Source: Prasinococcaceae sp. CCMP 1430 (Eukaryota > Prasinodermophyta > Palmophyllophyceae > Prasinococcales > Prasinococcaceae). From it: a DNA stretch of 29,210 nucleotides. The stretch covers positions 1,694-30,903 of the forward strand of contig RQSC01000004.1 of assembly GCA_013416795.1 (NCBI GenBank), written 5' to 3'. Under the pieces are notes generated by a model. That model had not been told where the DNA came from and made no database searches. It saw nothing but the letters and a program-made list of their open reading frames with translations. Numbering within the stretch: position 1 is the first letter of the stretch; the number at the start of each line of letters is the position of its first letter. Below are positions 20,012 through 29,203 of this stretch, in pieces. The position numbers and the translations under genes are program-made.

Positions 20012-21499
20012 ATGCCGCCGACCCCGATTCCCGGCGCGCTCGAGCACGCGCCGGGCGCGCTCAGCCGCGCGTTCTCGATGACCTCCCCCACCGCGGCCGG
20101 GGGGGCGTGCGGCGGGGCGAGCGGCTACGAGGCCGGCGCGTGGAAGCTGCCGACGGACGCGACGCCCGCGGAGGACAGGAAGGCGAGGGACGTCGCCACG
20201 CTCACGCTGCCCGACGGCCGCGCGTTCGACCTCCCGGTGCTGCGCGACGCCAAGGGCACGGTGTTCGTCGACGTGCAGAGGCTGCACGGCGCGAGCGGCG
20301 GCGTGTGCACGTACGACAACGGCTTCGGCTCGACGGCGAGCTGCATCTCCGCGATCACGTACATCGACGGCGCCGCGGGCAAGCTGTACTACCGCGGCTA
20401 CTCCATCGAGGACCTCGCGGAGCACTCGGACTTCGAGGAGGTCATGTTCCTGCTGCTCGACGGCGAGCTGCCCACCCGGGAGGAGAGGCAGCAGTTCGTC
20501 GGCCAGCTCAAGCAGCACGGCCTGGTGCACGAGCAGCTGGTGAACCTCTTCAAGGCGTTCAAGCACGACGCGCACCCCATGTCCATCATGTGCGCCGCGG
20601 TGGCGGCGCTGAGCTCGTTCTACCCGATGAGGGACCTGCGCGACAAGGAGGAGGCGGCGCTGGCCACGCTGCGCCTGATCGCCAAGGTGCCCACCCTCGC
20701 GGCGATGGCGTACAAGACGGCCATCGGCGAGCCGGCGGTGTACCCGCGCGACGACCTGGGCTTCGTGGAGAACTTCCTGCACATGATGTTCGCGCGCCCC
20801 ACCGGCAGGTACGAGGTGGACCCCGTGGTGGTGCGCGCCATCGAGGTCTTCTTCGTGCTGCACGCCGACCACGAGCAGAACGCCTCCACGTCGACGGTGC
20901 GCACGGCGGGCTCGTCGCAGGCGAGCCCGTACGCGTGCCTGTCGAGCGGCATCGCCTCGCTGTGGGGGCCCGCGCACGGCGGCGCCAACGAGGCGGTCAT
21001 CAAGATGCTCGACGAGATCGGCACCGTCGACCGCATCCCGCTGTACATCGCCAAGGCCAAGGACAAGTCCGACCCCTTCCGGCTGATGGGCTTCGGCCAC
21101 CGCGTGTACAAGAACTACGACCCGCGCAGCCGCGAGATGCGCAGGCGCTGCCACGAGGTGCTCGGGCTGCTCGACGTGGAGGACCCCAAGCTGGCGGTGG
21201 CCATGCGGCTGGAGGACATCGCGCTCACCGACGAGTACTTCATCAGGCGCTCGCTCTACCCGAACGTCGACTTCTACTCGGGCATCCTGCTGCGCGCGGT
21301 GGGCTTCCCCGTGTCCATGTTCACCGTGCTCTTCGCGGTGGCGCGCTCGGTGGGCTGGGCGGCGCAGTGGAAGGAGATGGTGAGCGCCGAGACCGTGCCG
21401 CGCATCAACCGGCCGCGCCAGATCTACGTGGGCGAGCTCGAGCGCGAGTACGTGGGCGTGGACGAGCGCGTTGTGGGGGGCGGCGGCGGCGCCGTCTGA
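20012..21499 (+). CDS. CS: Citrate synthase, type II (bacterial/glyoxysomal-like)
   Basis: About 495 aa. Condenses acetyl-CoA with oxaloacetate to citrate, the entry step of the TCA and glyoxylate cycles. The fold is covered from residue about 65 ([12 protein letters not shown]) to the C-terminus. Active-site residues are visible: H322 in HGGANEA, H363 in [13 protein letters not shown] and D420 in NVDFYSG. The order SYIDG-like, [34 protein letters not shown] is that of the type II form found in bacteria and plant peroxisomes, not the animal mitochondrial type I. The C-terminus (GGGGGAV) is not a PTS1 peroxisomal signal and no clear PTS2 is seen, so location is open. The first 60 residues are Ala/Pro-rich and could be a targeting region. 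An Arg-rich leader could add to it if the upstream exon is translated (see intron 19945-20009). Confidence 0.93.
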   Translation: MPPTPIPGALEHAPGALSRAFSMTSPTAAGGACGGASGYEAGAWKLPTDATPAEDRKARDVATLTLPDGRAFDLPVLRDAKGTVFVDVQRLHGASGGVCTYDNGFGSTASCISAITYIDGAAGKLYYRGYSIEDLAEHSDFEEVMFLLLDGELPTREERQQFVGQLKQHGLVHEQLVNLFKAFKHDAHPMSIMCAAVAALSSFYPMRDLRDKEEAALATLRLIAKVPTLAAMAYKTAIGEPAVYPRDDLGFVENFLHMMFARPTGRYEVDPVVVRAIEVFFVLHADHEQNASTSTVRTAGSSQASPYACLSSGIASLWGPAHGGANEAVIKMLDEIGTVDRIPLYIAKAKDKSDPFRLMGFGHRVYKNYDPRSREMRRRCHEVLGLLDVEDPKLAVAMRLEDIALTDEYFIRRSLYPNVDFYSGILLRAVGFPVSMFTVLFAVARSVGWAAQWKEMVSAETVPRINRPRQIYVGELEREYVGVDERVVGGGGGAV

Positions 21500-21868
21500 G
21501 AGGCGCGCGAGCGGTCGGCGCGTCGTTGTAATTCTTCTTGAGCGAGCGAGGCTCCTGGGGGTGCGCGGCGGCGGGGGCGGCTGCCGGCCGCGGCGGCGGT
21601 AGTGGCGGCGCTGGCGCTTGTGGCGCGCCGCCGTCGTTCGCGTGCGTGTGTGTTCTGCGGGCGTGTGTGTTGTGTTGTGTGCGCGAGGTGAGATGGCGCG
21701 TCCTGCTCGCCCCCGGCGGGCTCCGGGCCCTCTCGCGCGTCCGGTGCGTGCGCGAATTGCGAGGTGTTCGCCAAGTGGCGCGCGCGCGGCGCCTCGTGCG
21801 GGGGTTTGCGGTAGGTGCGGGGGGGTGTTGCCGCAGGGGGAAGAGGAGCAGGCGCGCGGGCGCTCGCG
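21500..21868 (+). other. Spacer and 5' leader between citrate synthase and the 100-aa gene
   Basis: This 369-bp G/T-rich segment has no supported coding region. It contains the citrate synthase 3' end and a likely leader intron (21688-21836) for the next gene. Confidence 0.45.
21688..21836 (+). other. Candidate 5'-leader intron of the 100-aa gene (149 nt)
   Basis: The donor GCGAG|GTGAGA matches the window's GTGNG pattern. The acceptor GTTGCCGCAG|GGG lies 32 nt before the ATG. It has no effect on the coding sequence, so the reading frame cannot confirm it. Confidence 0.35.
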
Positions 21869-22171
21869 ATGACCGACTTCAACCCGCCCGCGTATCGCGG
21901 CGACCCGGGCATCAACCACACAGGCGACAACGCCTTCATTACGTGGATGGGGGGCTGCTGGGGCTTTGTGGCTATCGACAAGATCCGCCACGTGATCGAG
22001 CCCAGGCCGATGTTCAACCCGGCGGTGATGCTCGCGGCCGCTGAGGAGCGCCAATACGCCCGCACGGGCCGCAGCAGCAAGTACGAGGCGATGCAGAAGG
22101 ACGGCAGCTACAAGGCCAGGGAGGAGAGAGCAAACAAGGCAGCGCTGGTGGAAGACTGGGGCCAGTCATAG
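21869..22171 (+). CDS. Small 100-aa protein with one hydrophobic segment, function unknown
   Basis: Starts MTDFNPPAYRGDPGINHTGD and ends DWGQS. Residues about 23-38 (FITWMGGCWGFVAIDK) form a short hydrophobic, Trp/Gly-rich segment that could span or lie in a membrane. A basic/acidic charged C-terminal half (about 55-95) is probably helical. Small single-span proteins with this layout are common among accessory subunits of mitochondrial respiratory complexes, but I do not recognise a family. Evidence that it is real: balanced amino-acid use unlike the Arg/Ala shadows, a start after a plausible spliced leader, and a position in otherwise unexplained DNA. The start at 21869 is chosen because the upstream in-frame ATG (21815) lies within the candidate leader intron. 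It is convergent with the GT77 gene. Confidence 0.65.
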   Translation: MTDFNPPAYRGDPGINHTGDNAFITWMGGCWGFVAIDKIRHVIEPRPMFNPAVMLAAAEERQYARTGRSSKYEAMQKDGSYKAREERANKAALVEDWGQS

Positions 22172-22470
22172 CGCGGCGAAAGGGCGCGCCATCGGAGGGA
22201 TGGCCCGCGCGCCGCGGCAGCCGGGCGTGTGCGCGAGGCGCCAGTGCGCGCGTGCGCTCGCACCCCCCCCCCCCACTTGTGTGCTGTGGCGGCCCGTCTG
22301 CTTGTACACAACCAAAGATTGATGCGCCCGCGCCGTTGCGCAGCGCGCGCGCATGCGCCCGCGCCCAAGCGCTCGCTCAGGTGCCGTGAGGTGCTGCAAT
22401 GCGCGGAGTCGATTTACGAAGTCTGCCGGACCGGGGTTGGGGTGGCACCGCGACGGCGTCGGCGGCCGGC
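22172..22470. other. Convergent 3' spacer (100-aa gene / GT77 gene)
   Basis: About 299 bp with a run of 13 C at about 22262-22274 and no supported gene. Confidence 0.5.
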
Positions 22471-25400
22471 TCAAGCCCGCAGCGATCTCCTGTTGTCACC
22501 AATCCGCCTCACCAGCACGAGGTCGCCGTCCGAGCAGCGGATGGACGTGACGACCTCCGCGTCGCGCGCCTGCCGCGAGAGCACGTGGTGAGCGCCCACG
22601 AAGTCAGCCCACACCTGGCCCTCACCCGCCTCGCCAGCGAGGACGCCCCACGTTCCTTCACCCCACGGCGTGCTCACGGAGCCGTCCGCCTTGAATTCAA
22701 CCCGCTTCACTCCTGACCAGGTGAACTTGGCACCTGGCGCGGTGAGCCAGGACACGAAGTCCGCCGAGCTCTTGCCCGAGACTCCTTGCGCGCCCTGCGA
22801 GAGTGCCTCCCCCGGTGGCCTCTTGTCGAGGGAGCACGACTTGAAGGGGTCCGAGGGCGAGTCCGCGCCGTCGGCCGCCGGCATGCCCGCGAGGGCCTTG
22901 ACGTCGCGCGCGGCGCCGTCCGCGAAGCGCGACGCGAGGGCCCCCATACGTTCGGCCTTGCGCGCGTGATACGACAAGTGCACCGCCACCGGGGTGAAGC
23001 CCTTGGGCAGCGTCTTGTCCAGGCGCCAGGCCGCCTTGGAGTTCATGAAGCACAAGTAGTTGAGCACGCGCACGGTCGCGCCCGATGCCGCGTAGGGGCC
23101 GTGCGAGGGCAGATAAAGCTCTTGGTTCACCACCAGCCGCTCGTCCTCGCCCCTCAGAAGCCTCGAGGACGCGCGCGCCGCCATTGCCAGCGACGCCTCT
23201 GTGTCCGCAACGAAGACGAAGCCTGTGTCGCGAACGAACTGCCTGGTCCCGTGCACGTACCTGCTCCACCCCATCTTTGCGTCATCCACTACGTGGTCGT
23301 ACCCATACGCAGTGACGTCGTCGGTGCCCAACGAGGCGATCTCCACGTCGAAGTCATAGTACAAGTAGTCGAAGGGGTCCGCGAACAGCACCGTGTCAGG
23401 ATCGAGCGCGAGTACGCTGTAGCCCCTGCTCACGCCCTCCTCCACTGCCTTCCACTTGAAAAAAGAGCGAGGTGCCTCTGCAGCCTCGCCCGCGGGCTCC
23501 CACAGCACTGTAGCGAGGCCGCGCTTGCGCGCAAAGACGGCCGCGGTGGCATCGAGCGCCACCACGAGAACGCCAGAGAGCCCGATCTTGGCTGTCTGAT
23601 CGGCGAAAACGGCCACCTCCTGCAGGTCCTCGCTGGCAGCGACGACCACGACGACGGTGCGTCCGCGCCCGCCGCGTGCGCCAGTCTGCGCACGCGCCGG
23701 GCGAAGCGCCGCGCCATTGGCCTCGGCGAAGGCCGCGCACCACAAGTCGTCCGCAGCCACGTCGGCACCGCACGCAGACTTGACGTAGCGTAAGTCGCGC
23801 GGTTCCATATCCACCTTGCCGCCCCATGCCGTGCGCGGCTTACAGCCGGTGCCGTCCTGCAGCAACCTCAGAGTGCCTTGCACGTTGCGGCTCGTGAGTT
23901 GACCGTCCATGATCTGCCCACTATGCGCCCTCTCCAGCACTTTCGTTGGCTGGAGCGCGTCGTCTGAGTGCGAGCCGGTGTACTTCTTCAGTGCGTCCTT
24001 TTCGCCGTGGTGATAGTACTGCGCTATCGAGATCTGCCTGTCGCGCTTGTCTGTGTGGTAGTTCACGTGCACGGCGATCGGCGTGTGTGAGGTGAACCAA
24101 TCCTGCGAGCGCATGTAGCGAAAGAAGACCTTGGTGTTGCAGAAACAGAAGGGGGACGCCACGCGCACAGTGGCGCCGGCGGTCTGGTGCGCGTCGTGCG
24201 CGGGGAGCATGAGTTCGAGGTTGTAACCGGCCTGGTCCCATAGCTCCTCGGTCGCCATCCGGTGCGCCATGATCTGCATGAGGCGGAGGGCGGGCACCGT
24301 GGCGGCCACGTACCACAGCCCGGAATTGAGCGCTGCCATGCGCATGGTTGCAGGCACGTTGTACGCATACCCCATCGCGTGGTCCACGATAGGCTCGATG
24401 TCGCCGTGGAGCGTCTTGTTGTCCCACCCGTCCGACATGGACTCGATGTCCGAGTCGCGGTACAGCGAAGTAAAGGGGTCTGCCATGTACACTACGTCGG
24501 TGTCCGTGAGCAGCACGCTACAGCCGAGGTGAATGAAACCCTGCACGATGCCGAACTTCTGTGCGCTCACCTTGTGGTTGCCCTGCGCATCGTTCTTAAT
24601 GAACCAGTGCGGCACTCCCTCCTCCGTGAGGCGCTTGGCCAGCGCCTCGTCGAGCGCTGCGATCATGAAGTTGGGGATGCTATGCGAGAGAAGGTCCGGG
24701 GCGGAGGTGGCAAGCGACACGCTGTCAGCGTCGGCGAAAAGAGGAAGCGTGTTGGCTCACGGGCGTGGAAAGGGCTCGCGCGAGCAGGCGCTAGCACGCG
24801 CACGCACTTGACATCCTTGATGTACTTCAAGAAGATATCCAGGCCTGGCGCGTGGGAGTTTGCCACGGCTAGGAGCACCTCGCGATTGCGCGCAGTCGTG
24901 CGCAGCACATCGCAAAGGTCCTGCAGGTTGTACTTGTCGCACTGGTCGGGGGGCGGCCACTCGGCGCCCTCGACGACCGGGACCGTCCACTGCGGCTCCA
25001 CCTGCAGCGACCCGACTGATCGCTTCGGAGAGCAGTCGGGCGCGTGCGCGAACGGATCGTAGAAGTCAGGCACCCACTTAGCGTCGGGACGCAAGCTCGC
25101 GCCAACGACGCGCCTGACCCCCTCGAGCGCCGAGCTACCGCCGCTGGCCTCCGCAGCAGCGGCAGCGACGTCGGCGTGCCCGGACGCCAGACCTCCTTGC
25201 TGTTGTCCCTGCCGAGCGTTCTCATCGATAGCTTTCGCGTGTGCCTCCGCGACAGCGTGCTCCAGCTGCACTTCCTCAGCCCTGTCACGCGCTGCCGCGT
25301 CCACGTGCGCCATGTCCAGCGCCACACCACCATCTACGCGCGCGACTGCGGCATGGTGCTGCGCACGGTCGAGCGCGCCCAGGCCCGCTGCGTGCGACAC

Positions 25401-25559
25401 GGCCTGCGCGCGCGAGAGCGAAGCCTCGGCGACCGCCCGCTGCATTTCCGTGGCAAACGCATCGCGCCGCCTCGCCTCCGCTGCCGCATGGCGCCGCGCC
25501 GACAGCGACCGCGGCGCCGCGGCGAGTGACCATCGCGCCCCGCCCCGCACCCACCCCAC
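22471..25559 (-). CDS. Tandem GT77-like glycosyltransferase with C-terminal Trp/Gly-rich module
   Basis: Exons 25559-24808 and 24679-22471 (minus), about 986 aa. The N-terminal 150 residues are Ala-rich and possibly helical. The first nucleotide-diphospho-sugar transferase domain (about 200-500) carries DTD at 310-312 in LLTDTDVVYMADPF, the metal/sugar-nucleotide motif. A second, related domain (about 590-850) carries DPD at 677-679 in LALDPDTVLFADPF. Matching pairs show an internal duplication: GATVRVASPFCFCNTK with GATVRVLNYLCFMNSK, and AVHVNYHTDK with AVHLSYHARK. GT77 enzymes transfer arabinose, xylose or galactose to glycoproteins or polysaccharides, usually in the Golgi; the acceptor here is unknown. 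The last 90 residues form a third module (FTWSGVKRVEF...GEGTWGVL). No clear signal anchor is seen, so the N-terminus may lie in a missing exon and the start at 25559 is provisional. Confidence 0.8.
24680..24807 (-). other. Intron of the GT77 gene (128 nt, phase 2)
   Basis: The minus-strand donor is GTCAA|GTGCGT and the acceptor CTCTCGCATAG|C. Joining gives LKYIKDV-N-IPNFMIAALDE, the usual first-strand to second-strand continuation of this fold. Unspliced frames end or lose similarity. Confidence 0.82.
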
Positions 25560-25895
25560 CCGCCTGCGGCGCGCTCGCCGTGTGGCCCGCTCCGCTCCGC
25601 TTCGGATAACACACCCCCAGGGTTCCAGGGCCGCCCCGCCTTCGCCGTAATTAGGGTATATGGCATCTCGGAACTCAATTGTACATCATGGTATTTATTT
25701 TTGATGATTCCGTAAACCCTTCGAGGCGATTCGTGCGAATCCATTTTGACGTTGGGATCATTCCGAGCCGAAAGCGGAAGCGGACGCACCGTTGTTAGTC
25801 AGAGTGCGGGCCGCCGTGCCCGGTCGCGCGCCACACGCTGCGCGCGCGCCCAATTGCTCCCCCCCCCCTCTGCCTGCCGCCGGCGCGTTCGAGCG
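25560..25895. promoter_or_regulatory. Divergent promoter region (GT77 / SDR)
   Basis: GC-rich flanks enclose an AT-rich core (about 25645-25760). It contains ATTAGGGTATA (25650-25660), TATTTATTTTTGATG (25692-25706), AAACCCT (25714-25720), the hairpin-capable GATTCG-TG-CGAATC (25728-25741) and TTTTGACGT (25744-25752). The core is probably shared by both genes. A C-rich tract (about 25859-25868) precedes the SDR start. No gene is seen. Confidence 0.4.
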
Positions 25896-26816
25896 ATGGC
25901 GGCGATCGCGATGGCGTCTACTACTGCCCCAACCACATCGCCCTCGCCCCCCCCCTCCGCCAGCCGGTCCGCTCCGCGGGTGCGCGGCAAGACGGTGGTG
26001 GTGACGGGCGGCTCGCAGGGCAGCGGCCGCGCGGCGGCGCTGCGCTTCGCGCGCGAGGGCTACAACGTCGCGCTGTGCGCGCGCACGCCCGAGACGCTCG
26101 CCGCCACCGCCCGGGAGGTCCAGGGCGCGCTGCGCCCCCACGACGGCCCCGGCGGCTCGGCCGCCGACCTCCGCGTGCTGGCGCAGCCGACGGACATGGC
26201 GTGCGCCGAGTCGGTGGACGCCTTCGTCGCGGCGGTGGGCGAGCGGTACGAGAGCGTGGACGTGCTGGTGAACTGCGCGGGCGTGTGCCTGAGCGGCGAG
26301 TTCGAGAGCACCACCGAGGAGGACTGGGACGCGCAGTACCAGGTGAACCTCATGTCGGCGGTGCGCTCGTGCCGCGCCTTCCTGCCCGCGCTGCGCGAGA
26401 CGCGCGGCGCCATCGTCAACGTCAACAGCTTCGGGGGCAAGATTCCGCTGAAGGGCATGTCGGCGTACACCGCCACCAAGTTCGCGCTCGACGGCTTCAG
26501 CCAGTCGCTCGCGCTCGAGGTCGCGGCGGACGGCGTGCACGTCGCGCAGGTCCACCCGGGCGTCATCGCGTCGTCGTTCATGGAGCGAGCGCAGTTCCGC
26601 GGCGAGCGCGGCGCCAAGGCGCAGGGCGCGATGAAGGAGATGCTCGGCGGCGGGGGCTCGGGCAGCGCCATCGTGCAGACGCCCGAGCAAATTGCGGACG
26701 CGGTGTGGCAGGCGGCCGAGCGGAAGAAGGCCGAGGTGGTCGTCGGCGCGCCGTTCAAGCTCGCGGTGGGGCTCTACCGGTACGTGGGCGTCAACCTCTT
26801 CGGGATGCAGCCGTGA
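25896..26816 (+). CDS. Short-chain dehydrogenase/reductase (classical SDR)
   Basis: About 306 aa in one exon; an NAD(P)(H)-dependent oxidoreductase of unknown substrate. The Rossmann nucleotide-binding motif TGGSQGSGR starts at residue 37 and NCAG is at 126-129. The catalytic set is S178, Y191 and K195 (YTATK), with the normal 13-residue Ser-Tyr spacing. The sequence HPGVIASSF fits the family's PG motif. The first 30 residues are Ser/Thr/Pro/Ala-rich and lie before the core fold, so they may target the protein to an organelle. The start at 25896 is the first of two close ATGs (MAAIAMAS); the longer open frame begins in promoter DNA. The C-terminal FKLAVGLYRYVGVNLFG is mildly hydrophobic and could associate with membranes, as in SDRs acting on lipids or sterols, but that is only a guess. 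Confidence 0.88.
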   Translation: MAAIAMASTTAPTTSPSPPPSASRSAPRVRGKTVVVTGGSQGSGRAAALRFAREGYNVALCARTPETLAATAREVQGALRPHDGPGGSAADLRVLAQPTDMACAESVDAFVAAVGERYESVDVLVNCAGVCLSGEFESTTEEDWDAQYQVNLMSAVRSCRAFLPALRETRGAIVNVNSFGGKIPLKGMSAYTATKFALDGFSQSLALEVAADGVHVAQVHPGVIASSFMERAQFRGERGAKAQGAMKEMLGGGGSGSAIVQTPEQIADAVWQAAERKKAEVVVGAPFKLAVGLYRYVGVNLFGMQP

Positions 26817-27110
26817 CGCGCGCGCGTCCCTAGCGGCACCTCTCCCCCCTCCCTCCCACCCACCCACACACGTGTATCATCACCCACACGCCCTCCCCTG
26901 TAAAAAAAAAGCCGTGCGTTGGTAAAAAAGGAGGAGCGCTCCGCCCTCGTCGTTCGCTACCACGCGCGCCCTTCCCGCCGCGCCCTTCCCAACCCCTGCA
27001 GCTTTGCTTTGCTTTGCTTTGCTATGCTATGCTATGCTTTGCTTTGCTTTGCTTTGCTTTACTTTGCTTTGCTTTCCTCCTCCCGGGGACCAAAAAGCTC
27101 TCCTACTAGT
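26817..27110. other. Convergent 3' spacer (SDR / PH-WW gene) with poly-A and pentamer repeat
   Basis: About 294 bp. It contains short A runs (26902-26910 and 26924-26929), a pyrimidine-rich stretch, and a pentanucleotide array from 27001. No gene is seen. Confidence 0.55.
27001..27075 (+). repeat. Pentanucleotide repeat (GCTTT)n with a GCTAT block
   Basis: About 15 units run GCTTT x4, GCTAT x3, GCTTT x5, ACTTT, GCTTT x2. The array ends about 35 bp beyond the stop codon of the minus-strand PH-WW gene, so it probably lies in that gene's 3' untranslated region. Confidence 0.95.
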
Positions 27111-29203
27111 CTACTGCGGCGCTTCCCACTGCGTCTGTCCGGTCGCCGAGTTGAAGAAGTAGGCGCGCCCCTCGTTCGAGGTCAGCTGCTGCCACCCCTC
27201 GGGAAGGCCAGCGTGGGGTCGCGCTCCCTCCGCCCCCCACGCCTCCTGCGCCCCTCCCGCGTACCGCTGCTGGGCCGCGTGCGCGTCGTACTGCTGCTGC
27301 TGCCCCTGCTGCTGCTCGTAGCCGTGCCCACCGCCCGACGACTCGTAGCCGGCGACCTGGACCATGCCCTGGCCCGAGCCCACCCCCCCGTAGTTTCGGT
27401 GGCTGCCCTCATACACCCTTTCCCCCACCGCGCCGCCGTACGCGCTCCCCTGCTGGTCGTGCACGACCTGCACGCTGCCGTAGGCGGGAAAGAGGCCCCC
27501 CGCGCCGCCGCCGCCGCCGCCGCCGCCGCGGGCCGCGAGCTGCGCCGCCGGCGGCGGCGGCGGCGCGCGCGCGCGCTCCTCCGCGACCGCCGTCTCCTGG
27601 GACGCCGCGATGGCCATGGCGAGCTGCTCCTCCTCGGACAGCGGCGCGGGCGCCTTCTTCGCCTTTTCGGAACCAACCGCCTCCTTCGCCTTCTCCGAGG
27701 CGGCCGCCTTCTCCCTGCTCGCCTTGGCGCGCCTGAGCCCCTTGGCGTTGTCGATGCCCTCCTCGATCTTGGTGAGCCACATGGTCATCTCGACGGCGTT
27801 CTCCGCGATGAGGTAGGTGATCTCGCCGTCGGTGCCGATGATCTTGAGCGCGTGCTTCCTGGCGCCCAGCGCGTCCGTCTGGCTGACGCTGTCGCAGTCG
27901 CTCATGCGGATGACGCCGCGCGGCACCGACCGCGGCGTGACGTCCGCGTCGAGGAAGCGGAACATCTGCAGGCTCTTGAAGACGAACCAGCGCCTGCGCC
28001 ACGTCTTGATCTGCTCGCCCTGGCTGGACAGCCAGCCGCTCAGCTCGGGCTCCTTCCAGTACTCGATGTGGTCGCCCTCCTCGTTCATCCCGAGGCCCGC
28101 CTTGCTCTTGCCCTTGAGCAGGGTGGCCAGGCCGAGGCCGCTGCGAGCGACGGGCTTGGCGGGGGCGGGGGAGGCGGCGCCGCCCTTGGCGCCCGCCGAG
28201 CTCGAGCTCGAGCTCGCCTCGGCCTCGCGCCGCTGCTCCTGGAGGGCCTCCTTGGCGTCCTCGAGCGCGAGAGCGCGCGCGAGCGCCTCGTCGTTGTCCG
28301 TGTTGGGCGCGGCCCCGCCGCCGCCGTCGTGCGGGCCCTTGCCCAGCAGCTCGCACAGCTGCAGGCACGCCGAGGTGAGCGCGTCGAGCAGGCCCTGCGT
28401 GGTGCGCGAGTCGCTGCTGAGGCGCACCGCGCGCTGCTGCGACGGGTCCGCCTCGGACTTCACCCAGAAGCAGAAGACGTCGTCCTGCGCGGGGCGCGGG
28501 CCGCCCAGGCACCGCGAAGAGCGCGCCGCGGGCGTCAGCGCGGGCGGGCATGTGCGTGCGCGTGTGCGTGCGCGCGTGCGGCGTGTGTGTTGGGTGGCAT
28601 TTGTGCGTGTTTCCACGTGTGCGGGTGCATGTGTGTGTGTGGGGAGGAGAGCCTGCGGCGCAGATCCTCGCGCTCGCGCGCGCGCACCTTCGGGTAGAGC
28701 GACCAGCGGATGATGGCCTCGAGCTCGTAGGACTTGACGACGCGCCCGTCCTGCTTGAGCACGAGCCCCTCGAGCGACACCTCGCACACGCAGCGCTGCG
28801 GCGCGAAGCCCTCCTCGCTGAGCAGGTTCACGCCGAAGCTCTGCGTGACGCCCCCGGCGGCGCCGCCGGGGGGCGACGCGGCGCCCGGCGCCGGGGCGAA
28901 GTTGCCCGCGCCGCCCAGCGACGAGAACATGTCGGGGCGGTACGGCACGGGGGCCTGCTGCTGCCGCTGCTGCGGCGGCTGCTGCGCGGGCTGCTGCGGG
29001 TAGTACGCCGACAGCGGCAGCGGCGCCTGCAGCGTCGCATGCTGCTGCCCCTGCTGCTGGTACTGCTGTTGCCCCCCCTGCTGCGGCGGCGCGGCGGCGG
29101 GCGCGGGCGGCGTCCCGCCGCCATACGCCCCGTAGAACGCCGCCGCCCCGCCCGGCGGCGCGGACGGCGCGCTGCCCTGCACGGGCGACGGGTAGTAGCT
29201 CAT
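27111..29203 (-). CDS. PH-UIM-WW multidomain adaptor-like protein
   Basis: Exons 29203-28688 and 28484-27111 (minus), about 629 aa. Residues 1-120 are Gln/Pro/Ala/Tyr-rich and probably disordered. Residues about 135-225 form a compact segment with a PH-like pattern (VCEVSLEGLVLKQDG, then after the splice DDVFCFWVKSEAD). A canonical PH domain spans about 315-425 (LSGWLSSQGEQIKTWRRRWF to MTMWLTKIEEGI) and may bind phosphoinositides. A good ubiquitin-interacting motif, SEEEQLAMAIAASQE, lies at about 455-469. DEALARALALEDA near residue 240 is a weaker UIM/MIU-like helix. A Gly/Gln/Tyr-rich linker leads to a WW domain that ends the protein (LPEGWQQL...YFFNSATGQTQWEAP). No catalytic domain is seen. 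This suggests a scaffold linking membrane lipid, ubiquitin and proline-rich partners; the proline-rich N-terminus could itself be a WW ligand. Confidence 0.82.
28485..28687 (-). other. Intron of the PH-UIM-WW gene (203 nt, phase 0)
   Basis: The minus-strand donor is CCGAAG|GTGCGC and the acceptor CCGCGCAG|GAC. Joining gives RWSLYPK-DDVFCFWV. The intron holds CA/GT-rich simple repeat (about 28550-28645 on the plus strand), which gives Thr/His/Arg-rich nonsense when read through. Confidence 0.85.

Noticed and set aside
21479-21499. Peroxisomal targeting signal at the citrate synthase C-terminus
   Set aside because: The chain ends GGAV, not SKL-like.
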